Positions 28,959 through 37,033 of a DNA stretch of 64,000 nt are shown piece by piece (within the stretch, counting starts at the first letter, position 1; each line of letters starts with the position of its first letter). The notes below the pieces were generated by a model, which searched no databases, was not told the origin of the DNA, and saw only the letters and a program-made list of their open reading frames with translations. The position numbers and the translations under genes are program-made. The DNA lies in NCBI RefSeq assembly GCF_002902965.1, contig NZ_CP026107.1:2375753-2439752 (forward strand), in the 5' to 3' direction. The stretch comes from Paraburkholderia hospita. GTDB taxonomy: Bacteria; Pseudomonadota; Gammaproteobacteria; Burkholderiales; Burkholderiaceae.

Positions 28959-30376
28959 CACCGTGCCAGTGTAAATGAGCGGATCGCGCTGCCCTTCTGG
29001 TATAGCTGGCCGTTGTCGAACTGCTCGGCGATCACGGTCCAGTAGTAGTCGCCCGGCGGCAGATCGGAGACGACGATCTGCCCCGCCGCGAGATCCGTGC
29101 GGTCGACGAGCGGCTCGCGCAGATCCGCTGTCGTAGCCAGCACGAAGCGGAAGCGGGTCTCGACACCTGTGCGGCTTGCGAGCCAGCGGAACTCGAAGTC
29201 GCGGCTGCCGGCACGCAGCCCGGCAGAGACATCGAGTCCAAACTGGCGGCGCTCGAACGCATAGATATGCGGCAAGCCTTCGAGGCCCATACCGTCGATC
29301 GACGAAATGCGCACGAAGTAGTTGCCGTCAGGCAAGTCGCCGAACGTTGCGTGCGGCACGTTCACGCGCTGGTCGCGGATCAGGTCGAACAGATCGGCGT
29401 CGCGCGCGATCTGCACGCGGTACGCGCGGGCGTTCGCGTCGGGCACGAGATCGAACGCGACGTCCTTGTCGTCCTGCACCTTGCCCGGGTCCACCAGCGC
29501 GGGCGCGGGCAGCAAGGCCACCGGCCCGCCGACGCCGCCCGTCGAACGCGTAACGCTGCCGAAATGTGCGCCAATCAGTTGCGTCGATGCCTGCAACGGC
29601 ACGCCCGGCGCGCGCGGCCGCATGCGCGCCGCATCGACGCCGACCGCGCCGTCGAGCACGGCGACGGCTGTCGATTGTTCGTCGCCGTCGTAGCTCACGC
29701 GAAAGCGCGTGCCGCGCACGCCCGCCACCACCGACGGCGAACGGATCTGGAAGCGATCGTCCTTCTTCGTCGCATGGTTGACCTCGCTATCGACCTCGCC
29801 CCGCTTCAGGTCGATCACGCGATCTTTCGCGCCCGTCAGCACGGTCTGCCGCAGCGCGCCGATTTCGATCGTGCTGTCCTGAGGCACGGACACATGCGAG
29901 CCGTCATCGAGTTCCAGCGTGACGAAGCCGTTGTGCCCCGTCTGCACGCGGTCGCCTTCGACGAGCACCATGCCGACCGTGACGGGCGCGAACGGATTCT
30001 GTCTGAACGCGTGCCCAGCGGGACCGCTCACGGCGACGACCCGCGCCGAGCGCGGCTCCTGCTTCAGCAATGCAATGGGCAAACGCAACTGCACACCTGG
30101 CTGAAGATGCAGCGGATCGGCGACATGATTCAGCTTGCGCAGCACGGCCCAGTCGCGCGGATCGCGCAGATAGTGATCAGCGACGTCGTACAGCGTGTCG
30201 CCTGGCCGCGTCACGTAGATTGCCGTCGCCGCAGTTGCATGCGCATTGGATGGCTGCGCGTTCGAGCTGGCAGGCAGCAGGCCCGAAGCTGCGACCAGAA
30301 ACGCAATGATGCCGGAAGTGCGCCGCGCCCCCCACGAAAGCGCACGCGGCGTGTTGCTCGGTACAGCCACCGTCAC
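28958..30376 (-). CDS. LysM-FecR domain exported protein
   Basis: 472 residues from GTG 30376, with a GGGGG ribosome-binding site. Signal peptide about residues 1-40 (SGIIAFLVAASGLLPASSNA). A LysM domain covers about 52-101 (IYVTRPGDTLYDVADHYLRD; LNHVADPLHLQPGVQLRLP), so it should bind peptidoglycan. A FecR domain covers about 130-250 (LELDDGSHVSVPQDSTIEIG; SPSVVAGVRGTRFRVSYDG). The C-terminal 180 residues look like repeated beta-sandwich modules (FEFRWLASRTGVETRFRF). It overlaps the regulator gene (GTGA) and the kinase gene, so the three are tightly coupled. It probably senses the cell wall or relays a signal to CHASE2. Confidence 0.9.
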   Translation of the reverse strand: MTVAVPSNTPRALSWGARRTSGIIAFLVAASGLLPASSNAQPSNAHATAATAIYVTRPGDTLYDVADHYLRDPRDWAVLRKLNHVADPLHLQPGVQLRLPIALLKQEPRSARVVAVSGPAGHAFRQNPFAPVTVGMVLVEGDRVQTGHNGFVTLELDDGSHVSVPQDSTIEIGALRQTVLTGAKDRVIDLKRGEVDSEVNHATKKDDRFQIRSPSVVAGVRGTRFRVSYDGDEQSTAVAVLDGAVGVDAARMRPRAPGVPLQASTQLIGAHFGSVTRSTGGVGGPVALLPAPALVDPGKVQDDKDVAFDLVPDANARAYRVQIARDADLFDLIRDQRVNVPHATFGDLPDGNYFVRISSIDGMGLEGLPHIYAFERRQFGLDVSAGLRAGSRDFEFRWLASRTGVETRFRFVLATTADLREPLVDRTDLAAGQIVVSDLPPGDYYWTVIAEQFDNGQLYQKGSAIRSFTLAR

Positions 30377-31071
30377 GCATCCCCCTTTTCGATCCGTTCC
30401 AGCCGGTAGCCGTAGCCGTAGATGGGAGTCAACCGGTAGCCGTGCTCAGGGCGCAGGCCGAGCTTGGCGCGCAGCATCGACACGTGGGTGTCCATCGTGC
30501 GCGATGGAATGTCGACGTCCTGCCGCCAGATCGCTTCGAGAATATGCGCGCGCGACAGCGGCTGGCTCAGATGCCGGAACAGCAGCAGCGCGAGCTCGAA
30601 CTCCTTTTGCGTCAGCGTGACGGGCGTGCCGCGCGCGACAACCTGTTTCGATCCCAGCTCGAACTCGAATTCCCCGAAGCTTTCTTTCGTCGCCATCTGG
30701 TTGAGTTGATAAGCGCGGCGCAGCAGCGATCGCACACGCGCGAGCAGCACGCCCGATGCGACGGGCTTCACGACGTAGTCGTCCGCGCCTTTGTTCAGCA
30801 TCGACGCGATATCCGTTTCGCGGCTGCGGCTCGTCATGAACAACACGGGCAGGCGATCGGACAGGCTTTGACGCACCCAGTGCAGCACCTCTTCGCCCGA
30901 CATGTCGGGCACGTTCCAGTCGAGCACGAGAAGGTCGAACGTTTGACGGCGCAGGTGCTTGACGAGCGCGCGGCCTTCGGCGAACGCATGGCAATCGTGT
31001 CCATCGATCGCCAGCGACTGGCAGACCAGATCGGCTTGCGCCACGTCATCGTCCAGGACTGCAATTCTCAT
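30373..31071 (-). CDS. OmpR-family response regulator of the CHASE2 system
   Basis: 232 residues from ATG 31071 (GGGGATCT just upstream). Receiver domain: acidic cluster D7-D9 in MRIAVLDDDVAQADLV, phospho-acceptor D51 in LLVLDWNVPDMSGEE, and the conserved Lys in DDYVVKPVASGVLLAR. Winged helix: SQPLSRAHILEAIW, SRTMDTHVSMLRAKLGL, GYRLTPIYGYGYRLERIE. First gene of the operon, overlapping the LysM-FecR gene by 4 bases. Placing the regulator first and the kinase last, with an exported LysM-FecR protein between them, is unusual for OmpR/EnvZ systems. Confidence 0.93.
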   Translation of the reverse strand: MRIAVLDDDVAQADLVCQSLAIDGHDCHAFAEGRALVKHLRRQTFDLLVLDWNVPDMSGEEVLHWVRQSLSDRLPVLFMTSRSRETDIASMLNKGADDYVVKPVASGVLLARVRSLLRRAYQLNQMATKESFGEFEFELGSKQVVARGTPVTLTQKEFELALLLFRHLSQPLSRAHILEAIWRQDVDIPSRTMDTHVSMLRAKLGLRPEHGYRLTPIYGYGYRLERIEKGDA

Positions 31072-31171
31072 AGATCCCCGCACGCGAAATCATTCATCGG
31101 GCCAGCGGAGCAAGCGCGCCTGGGCTCGCTCCGTGGACATGCTGACGTGATCGCCGTGTCGTCTGTCGCGC

Positions 31172-31573
31172 CTAGGCTTGCACGCCCGTCAAGGCCACCA
31201 CGTCATCGTCACTGTTATCTTTCGACCACAGATGCGCAGTCAGCGCCGCCTCGAGGTGAAGCCGCACATGTTCCCACGCGGCATGCGCGTAGTCCGGCTC
31301 GCGCGCCGCCCATTCCTGTGCGAGACCGAACACGCGGCGAACTGTCGACGCGCAATGCGTCAGACCCGCATTGCCGCCTGCCGAGGAATCGCGCAGCCAC
31401 TCGGCCAGCCACGGCATCTCGGACGCACACGAATCCGCATACGTCTCGGTTGCCGCGCGAGCGTGCGAATCGGTCGCAGGATCGAGTTCGATTCGCTGCG
31501 GATAGCCGCTGCGTTTGCGCGTGCGCTTGCCCGTCTTGAAAGGAATCCGCGTGGTGCCTGGTCTGAAAAACAT
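31172..31573 (-). CDS. Hypothetical protein
   Basis: 133 residues from ATG 31573, preceded by GAGGGATC. A basic N-terminus (MFFRPGTTRIPFKTGKRTRKRSGYP) is followed by an acidic, Ala/Trp-rich helical region (SEMPWLAEWLRDSSAGGNAG; REPDYAHAAWEHVRLHLEAAL). No signal peptide or recognisable domain. It lies upstream of the CHASE2 operon on the same strand, 100 bases from the regulator start, and could be co-transcribed. Codon usage looks normal for the window. Existence moderately supported, function unknown. Confidence 0.55.
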   Translation of the reverse strand: MFFRPGTTRIPFKTGKRTRKRSGYPQRIELDPATDSHARAATETYADSCASEMPWLAEWLRDSSAGGNAGLTHCASTVRRVFGLAQEWAAREPDYAHAAWEHVRLHLEAALTAHLWSKDNSDDDVVALTGVQA

Positions 31574-32168
31574 CCGATCCCTCGATATGCAACGACGATT
31601 CAGATCCACTGCGCCGACTTACCCCGTTTGCCCGCGAATCGCCATCCGGCATCAACGTTTTTCAACAATTGAGAGGGACAGTATAAAAAGAGGGCGCAAT
31701 AAAATCATTTAAAGATTGTCAGATCGTGGTGCGCGCCCGGTCGGGAGGTGTTGGTTGGTCTTCCCCCGCTGTCATGTAGCTGTCGTACTTCACCCCGTTC
31801 GATTTGTAAATTGGCATGCAAGACTTTGTAAGTCTCTCAACCATCATTCCGGAAAGGAATGTGAAGCACCCGTTCTCCCTGATTGCTGCCTTTTGAATTC
31901 TGACGGGCTTCGATTCGAAACCGTGCCCGTACTATATGAGATTCATTGCTTGAAAACTTTTAGCAATTGTCAAGTCATGAAAGCGCTCGAAAGCGAAGTC
32001 ATTAAAAATGCGCTTCATGCGGTCGAAACTTCACTAACATTATTTAGCAAACTGGCTCGCGCCGTTTTGGTAGTCTGCCGATGTGCCAGCCGTGCAAGGT
32101 GGTATGTGACAAGGCGCTGCAACTAATCGCAGCTTGAGCAATGCCAGCTGAAATGCGAGGGGTTCATC
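31574..32168. other. 595-bp AT-rich intergenic region with paired inverted repeats
   Basis: Noticeably richer in A and T than its neighbours, especially at 31640-31720 and 31900-32050. It holds AGACTT-TGT-AAGTCT (31821-31835) and CATTCC-GGAAA-GGAATG (31845-31861), two perfect 6-bp inverted repeats 9 bases apart. No convincing coding frame: the one of 136 codons at 31716-32126 has no ribosome-binding site and foreign composition. Probably a promoter/leader region, perhaps acquired DNA. Confidence 0.45.
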
Positions 32169-32441
32169 ATGCTGATGTGGATTGCAAACTGGGCAGCACG
32201 CCACGCTCCGACTCCCGAGAAACAGGCCGAACGCGCGCTTCATGAATTGCGCATGGAATTGTTCCGCGCGGAACAACAGGTCATGGACGCACAGTTGCGC
32301 GCTGAATATTTCCGCGCGCGACTGCTCTTTCTCGAAGATGTCACGAGACAGGGCATCGAAGCGGTTTCTGATCAGCGCAAAGGTCAGCAGGAATTGATGC
32401 AGCCATCTCGGTCGGGTCCGAGACTCACTGCCGCGCAATAG
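32169..32441 (+). CDS. Small coiled-coil hypothetical protein
   Basis: 90 residues with GAGGGG 9 bases before the ATG; a second Met two codons in is an alternative. After a short amphipathic start (MLMWIANWAARHAPTP) most of the protein is predicted helical with heptad-like spacing (ALHELRMELFRAEQQVMDAQ, YFRARLLFLEDVTRQGIEAV). Similar short proteins with an LRxELFRAEQQVLDAQ motif occur in Burkholderia as far as I recall; no function is known. Stands alone. Confidence 0.62.
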   Translation: MLMWIANWAARHAPTPEKQAERALHELRMELFRAEQQVMDAQLRAEYFRARLLFLEDVTRQGIEAVSDQRKGQQELMQPSRSGPRLTAAQ

Positions 32442-32470
32442 CAGCGAGACCCCTGTCATTTGCGGCGCAG

Positions 32471-32503
32471 AAAAAAAGAAGCCGCAGCGCAATTGCTGCG
32501 GCT
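32471..32503 (-). terminator. Intrinsic terminator for the leftward hydratase/dehydrogenase gene
   Basis: Perfect 9-bp stem AGCCGCAGC (32480-32488) / GCTGCGGCT (32495-32503) with a 6-base loop. Reading leftward it is followed by TTCTTTTTTT (32471-32479 on the plus strand is A-rich). It lies 120 bases past the stop at 32626 and 30 bases past the small rightward gene, which it may also terminate weakly. Confidence 0.75.
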
Positions 32504-32625
32504 CTAACTTGCCACTCGCGGTACGGTCACCGCAATTTCATTCTCTGACTTTACGCTGAACGCATCAACGTCGAATCGGCGGATTTGACTATCTTTAACA
32601 AGCGTCGCCCGATTCGGATTTCGAA

Positions 32626-34749
32626 TTACGCAGACTGATTCAAGCTCGCCAACGTCTCCCCGCGCTCGACCAGTTCCACCAGCAACGGCGAAGGCTTCCA
32701 GAACAGCGGATCCTGCTTCTCGAACTCACGGATATCCGCGAGCAACGCAGGCAAACTGATCGTATCCGCGTAATGCATCGGACCGCCGCGATACGCCGGA
32801 AAACCAAAGCCGTTGATCAACGTCACGTCCACATCGAGCGGCCGCAACGCGATGCGCTCGTGAATCACGTTCGCGCCTTCGTTGATCATCGCGGCCATAT
32901 AGCGGCGCACGATCTGCTCGTCGCTGAACGTGCGCGGTGTGACACCCGCGCGCTCGCGCTCCGCGACGATGATCGCTTCCACTTCCGCATCGGGCGTGCC
33001 GGCGCGCTTGCCTTCGTCATAGCGGTAGAAACCGCGCTTCGTCTTCTGGCCGAACCAGCCGCGCTCACAGAGGCGATCGGGAATCTGCACATATCGCGCA
33101 TCGGGATTACGCGTCGCAGCGCGGCGCTTGCGCGTCGCCCAGCCAATGTCGCCGCCAGCGAGGTCGATCACCTGATACGGTCCCATCGGAAAGCCGAATT
33201 CACGCACGGCCTTGTCGATCTGATACGGCGACGCGCCGTCCTCCATCAGATGGTCCGCCGCCGCGCGATACACCGCGAGCATCCGGTTGCCGATGAAGCC
33301 GTCGCACACGCCCGCGCGCACGGGCACCTTGCGCAGCTTCTTCGCCAGGTCGAATGACGTTGCGACGACGTCCGCGCTCACGTGCGCGGGCACGACGACT
33401 TCCAGCAGCTTCATGATGTGCGCGGGCGAGAAGAAGTGCAGCCCGATCACATCCTGCGGCCGCGACATGCTGGCTGCGATCGCGTCGATGTCGAGATACG
33501 ACGTGTTGGTCGCGAGCACGGCACCTTGCTTGCACACGCGGTCGAGTTCCGCGAACACCGCCTGCTTCACGGCCATGTCTTCGAACACGGCTTCGATCAC
33601 GATATCGACATCGGCGAGTGCCTCGTACGACGTGCTGCCGATGAAGCGCGCGAGTTTCTTCGCCTTCGCGTCGCTGGTCAGACGTCCTTTCGCGATCAGG
33701 CCGTCGTAGACCTTTTCGATGTGCGCGCGGCCGCGAGCCAGCGATTCGTCGTCGCGCTCGATCATCGTCACGGGCAAGCCCGCGTCGAGCAATGCGACGG
33801 CGATGCCCGCGCCCATTGTGCCGCCGCCCACCACGCCCGCCGACGCGATCGGCCTCGGCTGCGCGCGGCGCGTTTCAGGCGCCTTCTGCACTTCCCTTTC
33901 CGCCTGGAACGCGTGGACGAGGGCTGCGCGCTGCGGGCTATCGAGGCATTCGAGGAATTGCTTGCGCTCGAAGCGCAGGCCATCGTCGAACGGCAGGTTC
34001 AGCGCGGCCTCGACGCAATCGACGATCTTCAGCGGCGACAGCAGGCCGCGTGATTTCTTCGCGGTGTCGGCCCGCGCGGTGGTAACGGCGGCCGTAGCCG
34101 CCTCTTTGTCCGAGAGCGCTTGCGCATCGCGCGTACGCCGCACGGGTGCATGTTCGACGAGCAGTTGCTGCACATACGCGAGCCCCTCGGCGAGCACGTC
34201 ATCGCTCTGGCCTACGCGATCGACAAGCCCGATCTTCAACGCTTCCTGCTCGCCGATATGCTTGCCGCTCAGCATCAACGACAAAGCCGCCTCAGCGCCG
34301 ATCAGGCGCGGCGCGCGCTGCGTGCCGCCCGCGCCTGGCAGCAGGCCGAGAAGCACCTCAGGCAAGCCAAGCTTCGCGCCCGCGACCGCAATCCGATAAT
34401 GCGATGCCAGCGCGATCTCGAGCCCGCCCCCGAGCGCGGCGCCATGAATCGCAACCACGACAGGCTTGTCGCACGTCTCGATGCGGTTGCACACGTCGGG
34501 CAGCGTCGGCGTTTGCGGCGGCTTACCGAATTCGCGGATGTCGGCGCCCGCGATGAAATTGCGGCCCGCGCCGACGATCAGCACCGCGCGCACGGCCTGA
34601 TTCGCTTCCGCGGCTTCGATCGCCGCGACGAGGCCGCGCCGGACGTCCACGCCCAGCGCGTTGACGGGTGGATTGTCGATGGTGACGAGCAGGATGGTGC
34701 CGCGTAGCTCATGAGTAACAGGCGATGCGGATGCGGCGGTCGGCGTCAT
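32626..34749 (-). CDS. Fused enoyl-CoA hydratase / 3-hydroxyacyl-CoA dehydrogenase (FadJ/FadB-like)
   Basis: 707 residues from ATG 34749 (GAGGAG upstream). Crotonase domain, about 10-200: GRNFIAGADIREFGKP, HGAALGGGLEIALASHYRI, LPEVLLGLLPGAGGTQR. NAD-binding dehydrogenase domain, about 300-480: VVGGGTMGAGIAVALLDAG, LATNTSYLDIDAIAA, GLHFFSPAHIMKLLEVV. C-terminal dehydrogenase repeats follow (GFIGNRMLAVYRAAAD; FPAYRGGPMHYAD). Catalyses hydration and NAD-dependent oxidation in fatty-acid or branched-acid beta-oxidation. No thiolase gene is adjacent, so it is a stand-alone bifunctional enzyme. Divergent from a LysR gene that may control it. Confidence 0.93.
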   Translation of the reverse strand: MTPTAASASPVTHELRGTILLVTIDNPPVNALGVDVRRGLVAAIEAAEANQAVRAVLIVGAGRNFIAGADIREFGKPPQTPTLPDVCNRIETCDKPVVVAIHGAALGGGLEIALASHYRIAVAGAKLGLPEVLLGLLPGAGGTQRAPRLIGAEAALSLMLSGKHIGEQEALKIGLVDRVGQSDDVLAEGLAYVQQLLVEHAPVRRTRDAQALSDKEAATAAVTTARADTAKKSRGLLSPLKIVDCVEAALNLPFDDGLRFERKQFLECLDSPQRAALVHAFQAEREVQKAPETRRAQPRPIASAGVVGGGTMGAGIAVALLDAGLPVTMIERDDESLARGRAHIEKVYDGLIAKGRLTSDAKAKKLARFIGSTSYEALADVDIVIEAVFEDMAVKQAVFAELDRVCKQGAVLATNTSYLDIDAIAASMSRPQDVIGLHFFSPAHIMKLLEVVVPAHVSADVVATSFDLAKKLRKVPVRAGVCDGFIGNRMLAVYRAAADHLMEDGASPYQIDKAVREFGFPMGPYQVIDLAGGDIGWATRKRRAATRNPDARYVQIPDRLCERGWFGQKTKRGFYRYDEGKRAGTPDAEVEAIIVAERERAGVTPRTFSDEQIVRRYMAAMINEGANVIHERIALRPLDVDVTLINGFGFPAYRGGPMHYADTISLPALLADIREFEKQDPLFWKPSPLLVELVERGETLASLNQSA

Positions 34750-34815
34750 ACGATTTGTCTCCTCGTTGCAGCATGTAAACGAAATTGCCATCGATTGTCT
34801 TGGGGACAAAGGGAA

Positions 34816-34862
34816 TTGACAATCGCATCGCCAATTGACAGAGTGTCAAAGAATCTTTGACA
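34816..34862. promoter_or_regulatory. Cluster of TTGACA/TGTCAA elements between the divergent fad and lysR genes
   Basis: TTGACA occurs at 34816, 34835 and 34857, and the inverted form TGTCAA at 34844. The middle pair forms a perfect TTGACA-GAG-TGTCAA palindrome (34835-34849). A LysR-type operator or overlapping -35 hexamers are both possible. Confidence 0.5.
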
Positions 34863-34873
34863 GTAGGACAGCC

Positions 34874-35800
34874 GTGGACGTCAACGCGCTAACGCTGCTG
34901 GTCGAGATCATCGATGCCGGCAATCTCAGCGAGGCTGCGCGGCGGCTCAAGATGACCCGCGCCAACGTCAGCTACCACCTCAACCAGTTCGAAAAGTCGA
35001 TCGGCCTGCAACTGGTCCGGCGCACGACGCGCCGCGTCGAGCCGACCGAGATCGGGCTCAAGCTCTACGAGCATGGCCGCGCGATCCGCAATTCGCTGCT
35101 GGCCGCGAAGGAATCGATATCGACGCTCGGTGAAAGCCTGCAAGGCCGCGTGCGTCTGTCTGTGCCGAGCGGCTACGGGCAGCTGGTGATGTCGGCGTGG
35201 CTGATCGCCTTCAAACGCGAATATCCCGGCATCGTGCTCGACGTGATGTTCGAGAACCGCGTCGAAGACCTGTTACGCGACGAAGTGGACATTGCCGTGC
35301 GCGTGATGTCGGAGCCGCCGCAAAATCTCGTCGCGCGCGACATGGGGCCCGTGAGATGGGTCGCGTGCGCGTCGTCCGCTTACGCCGCGCAACATGGCAT
35401 GCCTGTGCAACTCGACGAGCTTCGCACCGCGCCGATCATTACGTCCGCCGTGGTCGGCCGGCAACTGCGCGTCGCCGCGTATCTGCGCGACGAACGGCAT
35501 GAGGTGTTGCTTGAACCCGGCCTCATCTCCGAGAACTTCCTGTTTCTGCGCGAGGCGATTCTCGCCGGCCTCGGCGTCGGACTCGTGCCCGATTACGTCG
35601 TACACGACGACATCCGGCGCGGCGACGTCGTCACGGCGCTCGACCCGTGGCGGCTCAGCATCTTCGGCACGAACATGTACATGCTGTATATGCCGAATCT
35701 TCACCATACGCGCGCGACGTCGCAGTTCATCGAATTCATGCTCGACGAAGCGCGCAAGGCCGGACGCGGCGCCATGCCGACCCGACCCGCCCATTTGTAG
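34874..35800 (+). CDS. LysR-family transcriptional regulator
   Basis: 308 residues from GTG 34874, which has AGGAC 7 bases upstream and places the helix-turn-helix at the usual position. Helix-turn-helix: AGNLSEAARRLKMTRANVSYHL. Effector domain: LQGRVRLSVPSGYGQLVM, DIAVRVMSEPPQNLVARDMG, and GLGVGLVPDYVVHDDI near the end. A TTG at 34835 in the same frame would put the start inside the palindrome. Divergent from the fatty-acid enzyme gene, so it probably regulates that gene in response to an acyl-CoA or related metabolite; this is context-based. Confidence 0.88.
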   Translation: MDVNALTLLVEIIDAGNLSEAARRLKMTRANVSYHLNQFEKSIGLQLVRRTTRRVEPTEIGLKLYEHGRAIRNSLLAAKESISTLGESLQGRVRLSVPSGYGQLVMSAWLIAFKREYPGIVLDVMFENRVEDLLRDEVDIAVRVMSEPPQNLVARDMGPVRWVACASSAYAAQHGMPVQLDELRTAPIITSAVVGRQLRVAAYLRDERHEVLLEPGLISENFLFLREAILAGLGVGLVPDYVVHDDIRRGDVVTALDPWRLSIFGTNMYMLYMPNLHHTRATSQFIEFMLDEARKAGRGAMPTRPAHL

Positions 35801-35890
35801 CGCAATGTATCCACCGCAGCAGCGGATACATACGCATACACACGTCCGTTTCCACGACACAAGCGAGATACATCCGCACGCTTCAATACG
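35797..35890 (+). promoter_or_regulatory. Promoter block A, upstream of ohr; near-copy of block B at 36938
   Basis: Begins GTAGCGCAATGTATCC and ends GATACATCCGCACGCTTC then AATACG. A 96-bp block of the same order and length occurs at 36938-37033, upstream of the epoxide hydrolase. Inside block A, TGTATCC (35807-35813) and GGATACA (35824-35830) form an inverted repeat. It starts at the LysR stop codon and ends 45 bases before the ohr ATG, so it is a conserved promoter/operator module. Confidence 0.65.
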
Positions 35891-35934
35891 GTCATCGATT
35901 GTTTGCCCCTCAACTACTCAACGGAGCACGCACC

Positions 35935-36351
35935 ATGACGCGTATCGACAACGTACTGTACACAGGCAAGGTTCACACGACGGGCGGCCGCGAAGGTGCC
36001 GCACTTAGTTCAGACGGACGCCTCGATATCAAGCTATCGACGCCGGGCGGCAATGGCGCGGGCACGAACCCCGAGCAACTGCTTGGCGCCGGCTGGTCGG
36101 CATGTTTCATTGGCGCGATGGGCGGCGCTGCGCGCGCGCTGAAGATCTCGCTGCCGGCTGACACCAGCGTCGATACCGAAATCGATCTCGGCACCACCGA
36201 CAACGCGTATTTCATTCAGGCACGCCTGAACGTGAGCCTGCCCGGCCTGCCGCGCGATGTGGCCCAGGAAGTGGTCGACCGCGCGCATCAAACCTGCCCG
36301 TACTCGAAGGCAACGCGCGGCAACATCGGCGTCACGATCACGCTCGTTTAA
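35935..36351 (+). CDS. ohr: Organic hydroperoxide reductase (Ohr/OsmC family)
   Basis: 138 residues. Ohr reduces organic hydroperoxides using two cysteines: the peroxidatic one, C57, in GWSACFIGAMGGAA, and the resolving one, C121, in AHQTCPYSKATRGN. Both are present, and the opening VLYTGKVHTTGGREG is typical. It should act in the cytoplasm with dithiol reductants such as lipoylated proteins. A MarR-family regulator gene follows after 70 bases, as is usual for ohr-ohrR. ATG 35935 was chosen on family length. Upstream lies promoter block A. Confidence 0.95.
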   Translation: MTRIDNVLYTGKVHTTGGREGAALSSDGRLDIKLSTPGGNGAGTNPEQLLGAGWSACFIGAMGGAARALKISLPADTSVDTEIDLGTTDNAYFIQARLNVSLPGLPRDVAQEVVDRAHQTCPYSKATRGNIGVTITLV

Positions 36352-36362
36352 GCCGTATGAAG

Positions 36363-36386
36363 AAGGGCAGTGCGACCACTGCCCTT
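36363..36386 (+). terminator. Hairpin between ohr and marR
   Basis: Perfect 10-bp stem AAGGGCAGTG (36363-36372) and CACTGCCCTT (36377-36386) with a 4-base loop. There is no T-run, so termination may be Rho-assisted, or it may only stabilise the ohr transcript. Confidence 0.55.
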
Positions 36387-36395
36387 GCCACGATA

Positions 36396-36407
36396 TTGCA
36401 TATGCAA
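36396..36407. promoter_or_regulatory. Palindromic MarR-type operator upstream of marR
   Basis: Perfect 12-bp palindrome TTGCATATGCAA followed by CACG, ending 14 bases before the marR ATG. A degenerate copy, TTGTATGTGCAACACG, lies at 36905-36920 just after the gene. Both are proposed binding sites for the encoded MarR protein. Confidence 0.65.
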
Positions 36408-36421
36408 CACGAGCCTCGACG

Positions 36422-36886
36422 ATGAGTTCAGACCATCGGCACGACACCTGTGCCAACGTCAGCCGGAAGATCGCGCAAAGCTGTTTGCTCACGCGCACGC
36501 GGCAGATCTCAAGAGTGCTGACCGCGATCTACGATGAAGCATTGAGGCCGTTTGGCGTCAACGCGTCGCAATTCACGCTGCTGGTGCTGATCATGGAATT
36601 TGGACCGCTTAGCCGCGCCACGCTCGGGCGCAAAAATCATCACGATCGCTCGACGCTGACGCGAAATCTTCAGCCGTTAGTCGCGCAGGGATGGGTCGTC
36701 GAAGGCATGCCAGGCGACGACGGCCGCAGCCGCCCTCTTTCGCTCACGAAGCAAGGCAAAGCCCTGTTGCACGACGCCGCGTCCGCGTGGTCGGCGGCGC
36801 AATCGAAAGCTCAGTCGCTGCTTGGCGAAGCGGGCGCAAACGCGCTGATGGGCATCGCGGGCGACCTGCCGACTCGAATCAGCTGA
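36422..36886 (+). CDS. MarR-family regulator, probable peroxide or electrophile sensor
   Basis: 154 residues from ATG 36422. Winged helix: SQFTLLVLIMEFGPLSRATL, then HHDRSTLTRNLQPLVAQGWV and GRSRPLSLTKQGKALL. An N-terminal cysteine, C21 in KIAQSCLLTRTRQISR, sits where OhrR proteins carry their redox-sensing cysteine; C10 is also present. Together with the ohr neighbour this suggests peroxide sensing. The palindrome at 36396 would allow autorepression, and the copy at 36904 would place the epoxide hydrolase under the same control. The longer upstream frame overlaps ohr and is not credible. Confidence 0.9.
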   Translation: MSSDHRHDTCANVSRKIAQSCLLTRTRQISRVLTAIYDEALRPFGVNASQFTLLVLIMEFGPLSRATLGRKNHHDRSTLTRNLQPLVAQGWVVEGMPGDDGRSRPLSLTKQGKALLHDAASAWSAAQSKAQSLLGEAGANALMGIAGDLPTRIS

Positions 36887-36903
36887 TTTTTTCTGTTGTT
36901 GAT

Positions 36904-36917
36904 GTTGTATGTGCAAC
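36904..36917. promoter_or_regulatory. Second MarR-type operator, upstream of the epoxide hydrolase
   Basis: GTTG-TATGTG-CAAC inverted repeat followed by ACG, matching the 36396 palindrome at all but two core positions. It lies in the leader of the epoxide hydrolase gene, before promoter block B. Confidence 0.6.
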
Positions 36918-36937
36918 ACGTAGCACGTTCGGTCCGC

Positions 36938-37033
36938 GTAGCGCAAAGTATCCGCTGTGTGCCAGCCGGTACTTGCGCCTACAAAGGCATCGTTTCAGAA
37001 AACACGCGCGATACATCCGCGCGTTCCAATGCG
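36938..37033 (+). promoter_or_regulatory. Promoter block B, upstream of the epoxide hydrolase; near-copy of block A
   Basis: Starts GTAGCGCAAAGTATCC and ends GATACATCCGCGCGTTCC then AATGCG, matching block A (35797-35890) at both ends, with a more diverged middle and nearly equal length. It lies about 100 bases before the hydrolase ATG. Confidence 0.65.

Noticed and set aside
31716..32126. 136-codon plus-strand frame in the AT-rich region
   Set aside because: No ribosome-binding site, composition unlike the rest of the window, no recognisable domain, and it spans the inverted repeats.
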